Notes: generated by a model not told the origin, from the letters alone. Positions 24,067-36,617 are shown, numbered from the stretch's first letter. The stretch: 64,000 bases of DNA from Artemisia argyi (GCA_030686995.1 CM060680.1:83044259-83108258), one strand, 5' to 3'. Numbers and translations are program-made.

Positions 24067-25475
24067 TGATGAGGCGAAAAATGATCCGTTTTTAGGGGGT
24101 CATTTAAGCCCGAATCCGACTTTATTTGATCAAATATTGCCCTAAATCGTTCCTTTTGTGATTTTAGGTACTTGGAGAGTGAATTCTGGAAAAGAAGCCA
24201 TTTTGGACGTTTTTGGAGCATAAAAGTGAAGAAAACGGCAAAGTATCAATTTTCCATGCTGGAAACACTAGGTGACGGCATCAAGAGTAATGCCTTGACG
24301 GCGTCAGACATCAAGAATAAAATACCGTAGTTGATGACGGCGTCAAAAGTCATCCTGACGGCGTCAAAGTACCAAGAATAAAATACCGTAGGTGGTGACG
24401 GCGTCACACAGGCCGTCATAAGTAGATCAAGGCCGTCCGAGGAAGTATTTGGCGGCGAGGTGACGACGTCACATGGTTGTCTTGACGCCGTCAGCCCAGT
24501 TTTCCTATATATAGTTTTCTAGTTTTTACATTAAAAGGAGAGAAGTTTTGGTGAAACCCTAAAGACGAATTTGGTGCCTCTTTTACAGGTTTTTCAAGGG
24601 TTCCAAACCCTTGATACCTTGCATTGTAATTGAGATAAGTGTTCTTCTAATTCAATCAATATGTCTATGTGTTGGTTGTCTATATCTTGTTCTTGTCTCA
24701 ATTCAATTATGCTAGGCTAGATCTCTCTTGTGTTTGCTTAGATCTAATGAAACCTAGATGTTGATTATGTGTTGATTACTTGTTTATTCTTGTTCTTGGA
24801 TGAATGATTTATATGTTAGGCTTAAGAAAACTGGCAGATCTCCAAATGGTAACATGCTTGAACGTCTTAAGAAACATGAACCGAGGCGTACTAGGTCTTT
24901 ATTGGTTGTATTTAATGCATGAGCCACTGTTTACAATCCCTATAGTTGTGCTGGGTCATGGTGTAGGAGGAGATAAGAGCTCATAGAATTGGGGAGTTAT
25001 GTATGCCACCCCATGAATGGTATTAAGGAATACGATCCGTCATCCATGCAATTATAACAAGTAATTAACATGTAAAAGATATCTAGGGAGTAGCGAAGTC
25101 TAAGTAAACACAATTTCTCCAATTACTGCTCCCAACCTTAGTATAATTTAGTTTAATTTCATTTTTAGTATTTTATTTTGATTATATATTAGTTTTGGGT
25201 TAGTTGAATAGCAACTAATTCCTCCCACTCCTTCAAAACCCGAGATTTTACTTGCTTTCATAAAAACATAAAAAGACAAAAATAATCATCCCTCATCTTT
25301 AGAACTAGTAATTTAGGCTTTCTAATCCTAGCGACACTATTCCTAAGCTGAACGATCAATCCCCCGGTACTTGTCACTATACTATACTACAACGATCAGG
25401 TACACTGCCTGGTGGAGGTTGTAAGCTTCTCGAGATCCCTCGAGAGGTAAAGCCTGTTGCGATTCCCACGCATCA
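24067..25475 (+). repeat. 5' LTR of the plus-strand Athila-like element
   Basis: TGATGAGGCG...CCCACGCATCA, 1409 bp. GACGGCGTCA motifs lie at about 24280-24495, and a TATA box, CTATATATAG, near 24505. Confidence 0.92.
24280..24515 (+). promoter_or_regulatory. LTR promoter: array of TGACGGCGTCA palindromes upstream of a TATA box
   Basis: About six to nine copies or variants of TGACGGCGTCA or TGACGCCGTCA, each an inverted pair of TGACG half-sites, end about 15 bp before the TATA box near 24505. TGACG is the core bound by plant TGA-type bZIP factors (as-1 elements). The same arrangement occurs in the LTRs at 1719, 30667, 36718 and 43138. Binding is inferred. Confidence 0.6.
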
Positions 25476-25481
25476 AGTTTT

Positions 25482-25500
25482 TGGCGCCGCAGCCCGGGGA
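25482..25500 (+). other. Primer-binding site of the Athila-like element
   Basis: TGGCGCCGCAGCCCGGGGA, six bases after the LTR end; close to the Asp-tRNA-type site known from Athila/Tat elements. Confidence 0.75.
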
Positions 25501-25650
25501 ATAGTTATTGTCTAGGTTAGGATTTCTTTTTATTAGATCTACTTGCTAGATTCCTTTCTAGTAAGATTTTTATTTTTATTTTTTTTAGGTCTTTTTTAGT
25601 CTATCTTATTTCTTCGTGCCTTTGTTCGTAACTCTTTACCATCCGACATC

Positions 25651-28125
25651 ATGGAAGGTGGTAACATCTTTGAACCCGTCATCCCACCACAACAAAACCC
25701 ACCACTAGAACCCCTTAGGCCCCGAACCTTAGGAGAGTACTCCCGACCTAGCTAGCAAGGCTACCGAAACACCATTGAGCTCACCGGAGCCAATGTGACC
25801 CCCTTGCGATCCGACACCATCCGGTTGGTGCAAAGCGGATGTGCATTCCATGGACTTCGTTCCGAAGATCCAAACCAACACCTTAAGGACTTCCTCAAAA
25901 TCGTAGATTCCATAGACCTAGGTGTTGAAACTAGAGAGACTACCCGTTTACGCCTACTCCAATTCTCTCTATGGGATCAAGCTAGTCAATGGCTTGAGCG
26001 TTTACCCGCGGGATCCATCACCACATGGGATGATCTCACCACTCGTTTCCTTGCTCAATTTTTCCCACCGGGGAGAACTACTAAGCTTAGGAATGACATC
26101 TTGATGTTTCAACAACGTCAAAATGAATCTCTTTATAAAGCATGGACTCGTTTCAAGGACTTACTCCAAAAAGTCCCTCATCATGGCATAGATCTTTGGC
26201 TCCAAGTCCAAATCTTCTATGACCATATCGACATCTCCACGAGGCGAACGATTGACCAATCGGCCGGTGGTAAGCTACGTGATCTTAGTGCGGAACAATC
26301 ATGGGAACTCATAGAAGATCTTGCTCTCTATGACAACGAAAGTTGGAATGATCCCCGTGACTTGAACAAAACGGTCAAGGCAATATCTTTGCCTTCGAAC
26401 AATTCTAGCACTACCGACCGTAGGATCATGGAACTTGAGGACCAAGTCAAGTTTCTCATGAAATCTTACGAAGCTCCGAAGCATTCAAGCCAAGTGAACA
26501 AAATCACTTCTTCATGTGAATTATGTAGTGGTCCCCATGACACTCGTGATTGTGTGGAACTCCCCGGAACAGCTTTTGCGGATTACGCATCCACGCGTAC
26601 CGACGAAGCGGGAGATAAGTGGTACACTTTCAAGCCCGAGCCAAACACATACGGTGGTTCATACAACCCCTCATGGAAAAATCACCCAAACCTTAGGTGG
26701 AAACAAAATCAACCCAATTTATCCAACCCACCTAATCGTTACCAACCAAACGGTCCACCATCCAACCGTACTTTCAACAACAATCCTTCTAACAACTATA
26801 GTAGTACCAACAACCTTGAAGGATTGATGTCAAAGTTCATGGCATCTCAAGAAGCTCACATATCTAAGTTTGAAGCCGATTTCAAACAAAAGCAAAGCGA
26901 GATGACCACTAGAATTGATACATTGTTGAAAGTTCTCAATGACCGAGAAATGGGAGCACTCCCAAGCGACACAATCAAGAATCCGAAATTAAACGTTAAT
27001 GCCATATCTTCAGTTTCGTCACCCACTTCGTGTCTACAATACTACTCGGTTAAATCAACGAGTACGTGTTTCAAACAAAACCAAGTTCCCCAAAAGGACC
27101 AATCAAATAAAACACCCACTATAGAGCCGGTCAAAAGCATAGTTGAAACACCTCTTACGCAAGATCTTGATGATGAATTCAAAGAACTTCACCTTGAACG
27201 CCCCGTCATTGATGTCTTAGCGCGTGCTCCTTACTATAGTGCCCTCCTAGAAAAATATGAGAAGTATAAGCTAGGTAAAAATGGGACCGCCTTCGTTCAA
27301 AACAAGTTGCCTAAAAAGCTTGATGATCCGGGTATATTTGTTTTGCCTTGTAAGATAGGAAGATCCGAAGCTTTCGACACACTAGCCGATTTAGGGTCAA
27401 GCCTCAACTTGATTCCCTTATCCTTATTCACCGCTCTTAAGCTAGGAAAGTTAGAGGAAATAGAGGTATTGATAGGGCTAGCGGATGGGATTATTGCCCA
27501 CCCGGTTGGAATGATTAAGGATGTAGTTGTTCACGTAGGAAGGTTAACTATATTAGCGGATTTTCACGTCCTAGACATGGTTAGTGACACTACATGCCCA
27601 TTATTGGTAGGAAGAGGATTTTTAGCAACCGCTAGTGCCATGATAGATTGCAAGGAATCCAAGATAGCGGTAGGAGAAGGCAATACTTGGTCGGTGTATG
27701 ATGTTAAGAAGCATAGTTATGATTGTGATAATGAACCAACGCCGCATTGGGTAGAGATGAATAGGAGACCATCTAGATATGGACCTTGGATAGAAAGGAA
27801 CTTTATAGGACCTCAATGCCCATTCTATCTAGAAAAAGACTTTGTTGAAAAGACACATTCGGTAGAACAACTCATAGCTAGAGATGAAGAGCTAAATCCC
27901 TTTGAGGACCCCTTAGTCTTTAGGAAGATGATTGAGTTATTAAGCGTGATGCCCATTAACATAGAAAGGAATAAATGGAAAAGAGAGGGGGATAAGTGTA
28001 AATGGAGGTGGGACAAGCCACCTAAAGAAGGTGACGGGTCATGGCATATTAGAATGACTTGTATGATCCAGATGGAGAGAAGTTTGAAAGGTCATACCAT
28101 ACTAAGGAAACCGATAGGAAGTTGA
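25651..28125 (+). CDS. gag: Athila-like Gag with retropepsin-like domain (one early in-frame stop)
   Basis: The likely start is ATG at 25651; a TAG at 25753-25755 interrupts it, after which 25795-28125 (776 codons) is open. Numbered from 25795, residues about 20-180 are the retrotransposon Gag fold (WLERLPAGSITTWDDL, then FFPPGRTTKLRNDI and HHGIDLWLQVQIFYDHI). About residue 241 is a C-x2-C-x4-H-x4-C zinc knuckle (CELCSGPHDTRDC). A Q/K-rich helix lies near 350-380. About 480-640 is an Athila-type protease whose active site reads DLGSS rather than D-[ST]-G. The product would form particles and bind RNA. No polymerase follows. Confidence 0.88.
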
Positions 28126-30030
28126 AACCTAAGTTCGATCCCAAAGATGTCCTCAATGAGGAACTCACCCGAATCACGTAGTAACCCATGACTTTGAGTC
28201 TAGCTACAAAACTCGTAAATAAAGAAAAGCGCTTCTTGGGAGGCAACCCATGTTTTGTGTGATTTTATTTGTTTGATTGTTATTTGCTTCCGTATGCATG
28301 TTTTATTTTTATTGTTGGTTGATCATGTTTCTCAATTAAAATGTGGAAATACTTTACTATGTTGTTTGGCCTTGTCTTAACTCCAACCTAAAAGTATTTT
28401 TGCAAAAGATAAGTGTAAGGGGAAACCCCAAATATGTTTTCAAGAAACAAACCGATCATGATTCTCCACAATATTAAATGAACATGTATATTCATATTTG
28501 TTAGAATCAAATGCTTGTATTGAGTCATAATGAAATTTTGCAGGATTTTCCAGGAAGTAGGACGAAGTTTTTCCAGAAATTTTCTGGAAACTTAACATAA
28601 GAATTTCTGCACGTCCATTCTGACGGCGTCAAAGTATTACTCTTGACGGCGTCAGGAGTTAAAAATCTGGAAATTTTACCGGTTTTATTTTTCTAACGGA
28701 GTCTTATGGTTTTTGTGAATTATTAAGTTTTATAATCTCCAGGAAATTTGCAAACTTCATTCCACAAGCATTATATCTTACTTTGTTTTCTAGGATTTAG
28801 TAACTTATATAGGATGCCGCCGATTTTACGCGAAGTTGTCTTGTCTATTTTCTCAGGATTTACAGGTTATGTTTGACAAGGAGATGATTTATATTCTGGA
28901 AGGGAAGCTTTGATTGTTCATTTTCTTGGAAGAAGATTTAACCTGGCCAACCTAAAATCCATACCGAGCGAATCAGGGGAGTATTTGATTTCATTCTCTT
29001 TACTTTTTCACTTTTACATTCTTTACTTGAACATTGGGGACAATGTTCATCTTAAGTGTAAGGGGAGGATAAAAAGATGATACCTTACATATGCACTTTC
29101 GCTTGATTTTGTTTTCTTTGATGGTAGATGTGTAATAAAACTACGAGAAATACTTGTTAGTGCAATTTTAGCGCCAAATTTAAAATTTTTTACAACATTT
29201 AGGAGTGAAACTTTAGCCATAGCAAGCGTCTCATGGATAGGAGATTGTATGACTAGCACATAACCGTATATTCAGAAAAATTTTCCACCCAAAATTGTGA
29301 GGTTCGCCTTTAGATTTGATAGGAAAAACATTCATTATTAGTGCTTATGAGTGTACCGGTAGCATTTAGATTCTAGAACTTGCGTTAGTGATGCATCCCG
29401 AGATCGCTAGTGAGACTACATTCGTGTGGTAGGATTTACTACATGATAAGAGGCATTAGGATCACCCTTGTGTTAAACCCGTATTATAATTACTTGACCA
29501 TTTAAGTCATATTACTTGGCTAGTTAAGTCAACTAATTTTTCCCACACCCTTAGCGTTGTACTCATTTTTAGTACACGAAACCCCTAGTACACCCCTCCG
29601 AGCCTATCTTTTCGTTTCTAACTTTAAGAATTTTACTTAAAGGAAGAATTTGTTACACCCCACTTAAATGTACACCCAAATCGCCTTAGCCTTCCGTGTA
29701 TGCGCTCATTTTTAGTGCATTATTGTTATTTGTTAAACATTAAGTTAACTTTCTAATTGATTCCATGGTTGCTAAGTCGAGTCATATCCTTGTACATATT
29801 GTTTTGGGACGATTGGGACTCATGGGTAAGTACTTATTTTATGGAGTAATGGGGAAGAACATCATTTATTACCCCCATATGTGCGTTAATCTTAAAAGTG
29901 CTCCAAGTGTTTTGATTTTCTTAATTCGAGTCATTAAATTAGTTGATTGTAAAGTATGTAAAAATTCAAGTGTAAGGGGAATTCTCATCCCCTATGATGT
30001 ATTATTTTGGATGGTAGGGTAAAAGTGTAT

Positions 30031-30063
<33 letters not shown>

Positions 30064-30666
30064 GAAAAAACAAGAAAAAGAAAAAAAAAATAGAAAAAAA
30101 AGAAAAAGTGAAAAAACATACGGACTACCATCCCATTTCATTCTATGTTTATTTTATGTTTTTGTTATTTTTCATTTATTAGCTTAAGTCGAGTCTAGTC
30201 TTGGCTTAGCAACGCCATATTGTACATGTAATTAACCAAGATTGTTAACTCGCCACCAGTAAAACTTCCTTTATCCAACAAAACCGTGTAATTCATATCC
30301 CTATACCTAACATTACAACCCTTTAAAAGACCTCTTTGATAGTTTATCCTAGGTGCTTACGCCATGTGGTGGAGGTTTGATCCTTTCCCAAGCCTATGGT
30401 AATCTATTTTGCTATGACAGGTAGTGAGAAATATCTTCCATTTCCGTAATGTTATATTACTTTATTACACCCGAGAGATATGAGTATCTAAACACTATTT
30501 GTGAGGTGCTTGTGTATGATCTCCGTGCTTGTCTATTGGTCTTTAGTGGAACGATTATTTGTTGTAATTACTTTTATATTAGTGTTAAATGATCCCTAAC
30601 TTGTCTTTTGAGTAGAATAAAAGCGCCTTTGCTTGAGGACAAGCAAATCTCAAGTGTAAGGGTATA
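28126..30666 (+). mobile_element. 3' non-coding region of the plus-strand Athila-like element
   Basis: 2.5 kb without a significant frame, in the place where pol would be expected. It holds one more TGACGGCGTC pair (28619-28655), a long A-rich tract at 30033-30115, and ends in AAGTGTAAGGGTATA, the likely polypurine tract. It matches 1-1718 and, reversed, 38148-40640. Confidence 0.8.
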
Positions 30667-32081
30667 TGATGAGGCGAAAAATGATCCGTTTTTAGGGGGT
30701 CATTTAAGCCCGAATCCGACTTTATTTGATCAAATATTGCCTTAAATCGTTCCTTTTGTGATTTTAGGTACTTGGAGAGTGAATTCTGGAAAAGAAGCCA
30801 TTTTGGACGTTTTTGGAGCATAAAAGTGAAGAAAACGGCAAAGTATCAATTTTCCATGCTGGAAACACTAGGTGACGGCGTCAAGAGTAATGCCTTGACG
30901 GCGTCAGACATCAAGAATAAAATACCGTAGTTGATGACGGCGTCAAAAGTCATCCTGACGGCGTCAAAGTACCAAGAATAAAATACCGTAGGTGGTGACG
31001 GTGACGGCGTCACACAGGCCGTCATAAGTAGATCAAGGCCGTCCGAGGAAGTATTTGGCGGCGAGGTGACGGCGTCACATGGTTGTCTTGACGCCGTCAG
31101 CCCAGTTTTCCTATATATAGTTTTCTAGTTTTTACATTAAAAGGAGAGAAGTTTTGGTGAAACCCTAAAGACGAATTTGGTGCCTCTTTTACAGGTTTTT
31201 CAAGGGTTCCAAACCCTTGATACCTTGCATTGTAATTGAGATAAGTGTTCTTCTAATTCAATCAATATGTCTATGTGTTGGTTGTCTATATCTTGTTCTT
31301 GTCTCAATTAAATTATGCTAGGCTAGATCTCTCTTGTGTTTGCTTAGATCTAATGAAACCTAGATGTTGATTATGTGTTGATTACTTGTTTATTCTTGTT
31401 CTTGGATGAATGATTTATATGTTAGGCTTAATAAAACTGGCAGATCTCCAAATGGTAACATGCTTGAACGTCTTAAGAAACATGAACCGAGGCGTACTAG
31501 GTCTTTATTGGTTGTATTTAATGCATGAGCCACTGTTTACAATCCCTATAGTTGTGCTGGGTCATGGTGTAGGAGGAGATAAGAGCTCAAAGAATTGGGG
31601 AGTTATGTATGCCACCCCATGAATGGTATTAAGGAATACGATCCGTCATCCATGCAATTATAACAAGTAATTAACATGTAAAACATATCTAGGGAGTAGT
31701 GAAGTCTAAGTAAACACAATTTCTCCAATTACTGCTCACAACCTTAGTATAATTTAGTTTAATTTCATTTTTAGTATTTTATTTTGATTATATATTAGTT
31801 TTGGGTTAGTTGAATAGCAACTAATTCCGCCCACTCCTTCAAAACCCGAGATTTTACTTGCTTTCATAAAAACATAAAAAGACAAAAATAATCATCCCTC
31901 ATCTTTAGAACTAGTAATTTAGGCTTTCTAATCCTAGCGACACTATTCCTAAGCTGAACGATCAATCCCCCGGTACTTGTCACTATACTATACTACAACG
32001 ATCAGGTACACTGCATGGTGGGGGTTGTAAGCTTCTCGAGATCCCTCGAGAGGTAAAGCCTGTTGCGATTCCCACGCATCA
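30667..32081 (+). repeat. 3' LTR of the plus-strand Athila-like element
   Basis: 1415 bp, same ends as the 5' LTR. TATA box near 31111. Followed by target duplicate ATGCA. Confidence 0.92.
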
Positions 32082-33090
32082 ATGCACACTTGTTTAAATG
32101 GTCATAATTTGCTACATGTTTTAGATGTTTAATTATATGCGAAAGTTTTGAATGTTTGATATGTTCGTATAAAGTGGTGTTATTACATGTATATGTAGTA
32201 TCGTGGATATATGTTGAACCGTTAGAATAAAGAAGAACGTAAAATGGTAAGAGCAAACAAGGTCCGGTTTGCCACATTAAAAGAGAATTTTGAAAGAGCA
32301 AACAAGGTCGGGTTTGCCACATTAAAAGAGAGAAATATTGAAAGAGCAAACAAGGTCGGGTTTGCCACATTAAAAGAGAGAAATATTGAAAGAGCAAACA
32401 AAGTCGGGTTTGCACTTTAAAAGAGAGAAATATTGAAAGAGCAAACAAGGTCGGGTTTGCCATATAAAAAAAGAAAATACTATAAGAGCAAACAAGATCG
32501 GGTTTGCCATGAAAAAGTGAGTTACTTCATTAATAAAGAACGTTTTTATATGTTGAATCGTTGGGACCGTTGAACCGAACGGGTAAAAATATGAATAGTT
32601 GGAACCGTTGAACTGAACGGGTAAAAAAATGAATAGTTGGAACCGTTGAACCGAACGGGTAAAAATATGAATTGTTGGAACCGTTGAATCGAACGGTAAA
32701 ATGAATTGTTGGAACCGTTGAACCGAACGGAAATATGAATAGTTGGTATATGTTGTATTGTGGTATAAGTTGAATCTTTGGTTTATATTTAAATTGTTGA
32801 TAATTGAATCAGTTAAGTATATGTTGTAACTAAATTTCGCTTATGTGAATTTAACAAGTTGCATGATCGTTTTACAAGTTCGAAAAAGTGTTTGCTATTA
32901 TGTGTTCGTACAGAAAAACCATGAATTCTCACTAGGCCTTTGGCTGACCCAAAACTCTTTTAAAATTGTTGCAACCCAGATGAGCTGCTTTAGGAAACAA
33001 GAGATTATTTGGGCTTGACTATGAGTAGACACTTCCGCTGATATAAGGTAAATTAGAACTTTTAACGCCCCGAAAATGCGGGGTGTTACA
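32082..33090 (+). repeat. LTR 3 of the array, right part
   Basis: Resumes LTR 3. Here the AGCAAACAAGGTCGGG unit is expanded to about seven copies (32240-32510), against two in LTR 1 and three in LTR 2. Ends GGGGTGTTACA at 33090. Confidence 0.87.
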
Positions 33091-33552
33091 GCGGTCGCTG
33101 ACATTAAGGTTCTTAACGAGTTCAATACATTCATAGAGTTAGGGCATTTGGCATCTCCCTACGACTAATATTAAGGAATACAATGCAGTAAATAAACAAT
33201 GACATGAGAATTGAGTAGGTAGAATTGGATAGCTAGCAAGAAGTAGTACATCATAGGTAGATACGCTTGACTTCCCTTGTAGAACCTTAATTTACTTTTA
33301 TTGATTTTAGTTTAGTAGCCGTTTAATTAGTTGAAAACCAAACTCTTCAATTACTTGCTTTCTTAAAAAAATATAAAAATACAAAAATAATCATCCTTCA
33401 CCTTTAGACTTAATTTGTCATACACTTCGAGCCTTCATAACACTATTCCCCTAGAGAATAATCAATCCCCCGTGTCTAGCCTATAATACACTACAACGGT
33501 TAGGAACACTGCCGAGAAGGATTGTAAAACATAGTGGTTTTGCAAAATTCCC
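33091..33552 (+). repeat. Diverged Athila-like LTR, right part
   Basis: It keeps the end landmarks of Athila-like LTRs in order: a TAAGGAATACAATGC block, AAAATACAAAAATAATCATCC, CACTATTCCCC, GATCAATCCCC-like ATAATCAATCCCC, ACACTACAACGGTTAGG, and an end CCATCA at 33552. Continuation of 4278-5375. Confidence 0.6.
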
Positions 33553-34539
33553 CATCAAGGATACATAGAATGGACATACAAACATTCAAGTAAGGAGGAT
33601 GGGAGAAATCGATAAAAAGGTTTTCCTAGTAAGACCGCAAAATGCATTTTTGCCAAAAAGAAGCTCACATTAAAATTTTCTAGTCACAAAACTTCTTTAC
33701 GCGAACATCATAGGAAACATTTATATCGATTTCTTCTAACCTTCTTCTCCAACATTAGTATGTCCACTCAATGTATCACAGATAGCCTAAATAAAAAAAA
33801 TGAATAATGCCTAAATAGTTTTATGTTTTGGCTCAGATATTGTTGTGGCTACAAAACATGGTTGCGTCTCATGCCTTCTAGTGTTTGCCATGCCAAAATT
33901 AAGAAACCCCGTGTGACCGTATCATCACAACACAACACCTATTATCCAAAACAGATATTAAAAAAAGGTACAAAGTATACAAAAACTTGTCTCTCTTTAA
34001 ACTAAAGGAATATGGTTTAAAATATTGGTGGCAGCTTTAAGGCGAAGCTATGAATAAGCCAACAACTAACGTAAAAGTAAAATATGCATTAAAAAAAGAA
34101 AGAAAAAAAGAAAATGTTGTTACAATAGCAATCCGAATAATGTCAATCACAATTGCGTGCCAGGGAAAAGAACTATGTGATTGCAATAAATAACATACGT
34201 CAACAAATCTAGTTATCATGTGCCAGCAATCATCCGTGATGAATGTGCCGGTGTAGCAGCCTCGATCGTTCCTTTGTACTGGAGGTGGCCTATTGATTTT
34301 GGCCATAACTTTGCAAAAACCCTCGTCCAAGCATAATCGAGAACCTTTATATCGATTTCTTCCATTCTCCTCATCCCAGTTCTTCGATACCTGGGTGAAG
34401 AACATGTTAACATTTTAAGGCATGTTGTTTTTTTTTTGCCAGCTACAAAGTATAGGCATTAAAAATAAAAGATGCACATGTGCTGTAGTAGTTCCTAGTC
34501 TTGTAAGCTGCCATTTGCGCCGTCCACAGGATTCCTAGG
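33553..34539. other. Spacer, no recognised gene
   Basis: No repeat family recognised. On the minus strand 34198-34391 is open in two frames between AG and GT dinucleotides (for example VSKNWDEENGRNRYKGSRLC in one), which could be a decayed exon, but no known motif is visible. Confidence 0.35.
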
Positions 34540-34547
34540 ATTACAAC

Positions 34548-35168
34548 TAGGGATGGTAAAAGCACCCGAAACCGATGGGGAAAACCGAAACTCGAACCGG
34601 TTGGGTCGGGTCGGGTTTGGGGGCGGGTTGGCTGGTTTGGATAAGGGTTTGGGTGTTGATATAATTTTTTTGTCGGGTACGGTTTCGGGTACGGGTTCTG
34701 GTAATACCCGACCGATTACCCGTATCCGTTTACCCAAATCTATACCTGCTTTATTGATATTATAATTAACTAGAATATATATACATTAAATATAATTTCT
34801 TCCATTATATTTTTTATATACGTATCTCTATTACATAACATATTTTATTTTGTACATGAATTATTCAAAAGCGTTAGATCGTTTGATACGATATTTATTT
34901 TATTTAACTTAAAAAAATTGAATATATTAGGGTGTTTTCCTTTGTTTTTTCGGTGGATTTTAGTTTGACCTAATCTTAATATCGTCATTTTTTCCATATA
35001 TTATTCAATTGGGGATAACGAAACCCGCAGAAAAACCCGAAAAACCGACGGATAAGATTAATCGGGTATCTGGCGGGTAATGAAGCGGATACGGGTTTGG
35101 ATTTTATAAACGGATACGGGTACGGGTAAACTAAAACCTGCCCCGAACCCGACCCATTGCCATCCCTA
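34548..35168. mobile_element. hAT-type MITE, 621 bp, with 8-bp TSD
   Basis: Ends TAGGGATGG...CCATCCCTA are inverted repeats. The flanks ATTACAAC (34540-34547) and ATAACAAC (35169-35176) match in 7 of 8 bases, the duplication size of hAT elements. The inside is rich in GGGTCGGGT and ACCCGA motifs on either arm with an AT-rich centre. No transposase is encoded. Confidence 0.85.
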
Positions 35169-35311
35169 ATAACAACATTAACATCAATCTAAGAACATTA
35201 ACACATATATAAGAATGTATCCTTTTAAAGTTTAAAAACTCTACAGATTATTGAGAAGATACGTTGAAGGATACAAAGTGTAAAAGTTGATAGAATTTTT
35301 GTATTCGTCTA

Positions 35312-36617
35312 TGTTGATGCAGATAATGTCTAAAAACTTTATTTCTATCTTTCGATATCTCTACGTTTTGATGATAACAAAATGTGAAAACACTTTACGT
35401 AAAAATGAACAGAAACAAGTTTTTAGTCAAAATATTACGCTTCTACATAAATCACTCTAGGTAAGAACAAACAAACTTCAACTTGGCAAATGATTAATGA
35501 AGTTATTTTATGTTTTAAACTTCACATTTTCAATGTGACATAACTTTCTTTTCAAAAACACACATTACAAACTATTTTTGAATTATAAAAAAATATTTTA
35601 ATTCGGAAATAAGTTCAAAATTCATGACAGCTATTCCCCCCCCAATCAACTCTAAACTTCCCCAAATAAACCTTCACCACTAAAAACAAAAATTGGAGTG
35701 TTCTTGTCTGGAACGGTACCATGGTACCACTAAATTTAGTGGTACCGTGTGAAATTTAGTGGTATCGTGTGCTTTATAACAGCCAAATTTTTAGTGCCTA
35801 TAAATACCAGCCCACTTCATAGTTTTGGGTATCCTTCACACACACAGTTTTCTGTACTCAAATCCTCTATCATCTAAACTCTTCTTTGATCATTAGTTAG
35901 TTTTCTTTTGTTCAAAGAGTGAACCTTTTATCCAACCAAAGATCACCTACATTCCTCTACTAGTCAAAGAAGAACACATAGTGTCAACAAGACACAAAGT
36001 GTTAAAGTCTTTGTGTAGTGCACTTGCATTACTTATTGTTTGCTTGATAGTATCTTGATATACATCAAGTGTTGTAATCTTGTCTTAGCTATCTTGTGTT
36101 GATCATTGTGATCTTGTTGAGATCTTGGGGATCTCTTGTAGCTAGTGTGGTATTATGTTGATCAATTGGATCAAGAGTAGAGTGTGTAGATTGTGTAAGG
36201 ATCAAGTGGATCGTGTGAGAAGTTAGGACCGTGTGGATCGTGGTAGATTGATACTAGCTAAGATTAGTACTCAACATTTAGCTTAGTGTCAGAAAGTGTG
36301 ATAAGCGACGTGTACGGTTTTCTCCGCCTGAAGGGAGCTTTGTTGACATAGTGCTTAGAACTCTCGAGTTTGGTACTCGGGGAGTGGAGTAGGGCGAAGA
36401 AGAGCTTCGTGACCGAACCACCATAAATCTCTTTGTCTCGGTTTGATCCTTCCATCTCATCCTATCATAATTTTTACATTAGTTAGATTAGTGTTAAGTT
36501 CATATTGGTGTTAACTGATTTTACAAAAGTATTGAATCTAAGTTTTTCAAAGAAACTTACCTAACAAAGAAAAATAAATCGGTAAAGCTTTTCAACCCCC
36601 CCTTCTAGTTTTCCACA
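35312..36617 (+). mobile_element. Solo LTR of a Ty1/copia element, TSD GTCTA
   Basis: TGTTGATGCAG...TTTTCCACA, 1306 bp, flanked by GTCTA at 35307-35311 and 36618-36622. A TATA-like CTATAAATACC lies near 35799. It resembles the interrupted solo LTR at 46408-59857, especially the TTTTCTCC...GGGAGCTT part and the CCCCCCTTCTAGTTTTCCACA end. No internal sequence adjoins it, so it is the product of LTR-LTR recombination. Confidence 0.87.

Larger units (their letters stand above)
24067..32081 (+). mobile_element. Athila-like Ty3/gypsy retrotransposon, gag-only, with both LTRs and TSD ATGCA
   Basis: An 8015-bp element with LTRs 24067-25475 and 30667-32081, an Asp-tRNA-type primer-binding site, a Gag-protease frame, and a 2.5-kb 3' non-coding region. 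There is no reverse transcriptase, RNase H or integrase anywhere between gag and the 3' LTR, so it is non-autonomous. The two LTRs look nearly identical apart from a 6-bp GTGACG duplication in the 3' copy, so the insertion is recent. Confidence 0.93.
5376..33090 (+). mobile_element. Non-coding LTR retrotransposon array LTR-int-LTR-int-LTR, interrupted by two insertions
   Basis: Three copies of a roughly 1.4-kb LTR (TGTAA[CT]GACCC...GGGGTGTTACA) alternate with two near-identical 1.3-kb internal regions. Without the CACTA and Athila-like insertions the array is about 6.9 kb. Flanks are GTGGT (5371-5375) and GCGGT (33091-33095), a 5-bp target duplication with one mismatch. The bases just before (about 5318-5358) and after (33091-33130) also resemble each other, so the exact flank history is unclear. 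Each internal region starts with a TGGCATCAGAGA primer-binding site and encodes nothing, as in large non-autonomous (LARD/TRIM-like) elements. The tandem form is best explained by unequal recombination between LTRs. Confidence 0.8.

Noticed and set aside
32002..32463. 153-codon minus-strand frame with repeated QTRPCLLF-like units
   Set aside because: It is the antisense of the tandem AGCAAACAAGGTCGGG units in LTR 3.
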